NCBI GenBank assembly: GCA_021779665.1
Contig: JAJYAG010000037.1
Coordinates: 1-42,013 of the forward strand
DNA from: Bacteroidota bacterium
GTDB taxonomy: Bacteria; Bacteroidota; Bacteroidia; Bacteroidales; JAAUTT01
Direction of reading: 5' to 3'
Length of the DNA: 42,013 bases
The notes below the pieces were generated by a model. That model did no database searches and was not told where the DNA came from. It worked only from the letters and a program-made list of their open reading frames with translations. Below, one piece after another: positions 41,338 through 42,013 of the stretch. Position 1 is the stretch's first letter. Each line of letters opens with the position of its first letter. A program made the position numbers and the translations under genes.

Positions 41338-41682
41338 TTAAATACGAAGAATACAGCCCCTTTCCAGAACGGAAAAAGAATAGGATTGATTATTCGGCTT
41401 TGCTGCCGGGTCATTTAAATAGCAAACAGTGGCGAATAAACAAGGGTGTTTAACTTCATATTTATTAAGTTGAAGTTTTTTTATTAAAAAATGGGAATTG
41501 GCAATCCTTTCGGATAAAATTGGTTTTTCGTTTGAGAAATAAGCCGAAGCGGAGAATTCAGACTGTTTTGGGATTTTAAAATGGCTCTCATGGAACAAAG
41601 ATGGATGATACAATGAAAACATTGTAAAAAACAATGTAAACATTGCTGAAAGGAATACCTTATATTTTCTAATCCATCTCAT
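41338..41682 (-). CDS. Small membrane-anchored or secreted protein of unknown function
   Basis: A 114-residue product from the ATG at 41682; an upstream GTG at 41709 is possible. A basic start (MRWIRKYKV) precedes one hydrophobic segment (FLSAMFTLFFTMFSLYHPSLF), so it is exported or anchored. The rest is polar, with two cysteines and a short final hydrophobic stretch. I recognise no family. The gene lies alone, about 130 nt downstream of the Rnk-like start on the same strand. The coding call is moderate: codon pattern is plausible but length is small. Confidence 0.5.
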   Translation of the reverse strand: MRWIRKYKVFLSAMFTLFFTMFSLYHPSLFHESHFKIPKQSEFSASAYFSNEKPILSERIANSHFLIKKLQLNKYEVKHPCLFATVCYLNDPAAKPNNQSYSFSVLERGCILRI

Positions 41683-41709
41683 TGAAAAGACGTTTTCCCA
41701 AAAATACAC

Positions 41710-42013
41710 AATAAAATCGGATTAGTCCAGCGACAAGGAAGCGGAGGTGTGTTAAAAATCGTTAATTTCCTGTTTTCTCAGCTCGCCTGCCTTCGGAATG
41801 TCGACCCGAAACTTATGTTAATTTCGTCGGGCCATAGCTATTTTTCATCAAATTTTACACGATATCGTTAGGATAATTTCCATATTTACTGTCAATACTG
41901 TCCCATTAAATTCTAAAATTGTTCTTTGAAATATTTGAAATTTAGCGAGTTATACTGGTTTTTTAATTAAACGGATTTCAATTTGCATTTTGCAATCTTA
42001 AAGATATTGCAAA
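41710..42013. other. AT-rich right-end intergenic region
   Basis: No gene or RNA is seen in these 304 bases. They contain GTCGACCCGAAAC and TTTCGTCGGGCC pieces near 41801-41836. At the very edge (about 41988-42013) lies a short imperfect palindrome, TTTGCAATCTT / AAGATATTGCAAA. The region looks like the upstream sequence of a gene beyond the window. Confidence 0.4.

Overview
The window looks like a chromosomal stretch of a Bacteroidota bacterium. Supporting signs are TAnnTTTG-type -7 promoter boxes (5129-5136, 7011-7018, and 37765-37772 on the minus strand), many secreted carbohydrate-active enzymes with short Bacteroidetes-like signal peptides, an AbiEii/DUF6922 toxin-antitoxin remnant, and low-to-moderate GC. 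A Bacteroidales/Marinilabiliales-like, plant-polysaccharide-degrading lineage is a reasonable inference; the species cannot be named. No tRNA, rRNA, CRISPR array, prophage or complete insertion sequence was seen.

Layout. 1-166: start of a Cys/Met-metabolism PLP enzyme running off the left edge. 360-1295: a decayed toxin-antitoxin pair; the antitoxin is intact, while the toxin has lost its catalytic part, is frameshifted, and carries a 234-bp MITE-like insertion flanked by an exact 9-bp target duplication. 1319-4966: PPK2 polyphosphate kinase, then a tight four-gene operon (DUF2089 zinc-ribbon/HTH, Yip1-like membrane protein, bacterial PH-domain protein, secreted alpha/beta hydrolase). 5173-6935: pgk and a small protein matching only the N-terminal module of flotillin-like FloA. 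7046-8596: GH51 arabinofuranosidase. 8722-11609: two paralogous sugar-transfer-type ATP-grasp proteins flanking a hexapeptide acyltransferase. 11997-12464: YbaK-type deacylase.

12721-24976 is a co-directional block of seven secreted enzymes without SusC/SusD: GH78 rhamnosidase, GH30 lipoprotein, BD-FAE-like esterase, six-hairpin glycosidase-like protein, GH28-like beta-helix protein with altered catalytic motifs, DUF1593/Sde182-like protein, and a clan GH-A-like glycosidase. With the GH51 this fits pectin/hemicellulose (rhamnogalacturonan, arabinan or arabinoxylan) breakdown. A Gfo/Idh/MocA oxidoreductase and a sugar-phosphate-isomerase-like protein, both with twin-arginine-type leaders, follow, then repeats and two small enzymes (DHFR-like, VOC).

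29630-37744 is a large minus-strand arsenic/metal resistance region in two modules. Module 1: arsR1, arsC, acr3, sigZ and a Cu/Zn- or ArsP-type permease. A perfect 17-bp inverted repeat lies upstream of arsR1, and the module is interrupted between arsC and acr3 by a four-helix-bundle (S23/IVP) gene embedded in short repeats, including a 9-copy 16-bp array. Module 2: arsR2, a thioredoxin-like ArsE-like protein, ArsF-like, ArsG-like, ArsP-like permease and a ProC-like dehydrogenase. Three copies of one motif (ATATTGTTCG-N8-CGAA) lie exactly at arsR2, arsE and arsP, which predicts a small organoarsenical regulon.

The right end holds a nucleosidase, a YeiH-family transporter with its LysR regulator, a Rnk/GreA-like protein, and a small membrane-anchored protein of unknown function.
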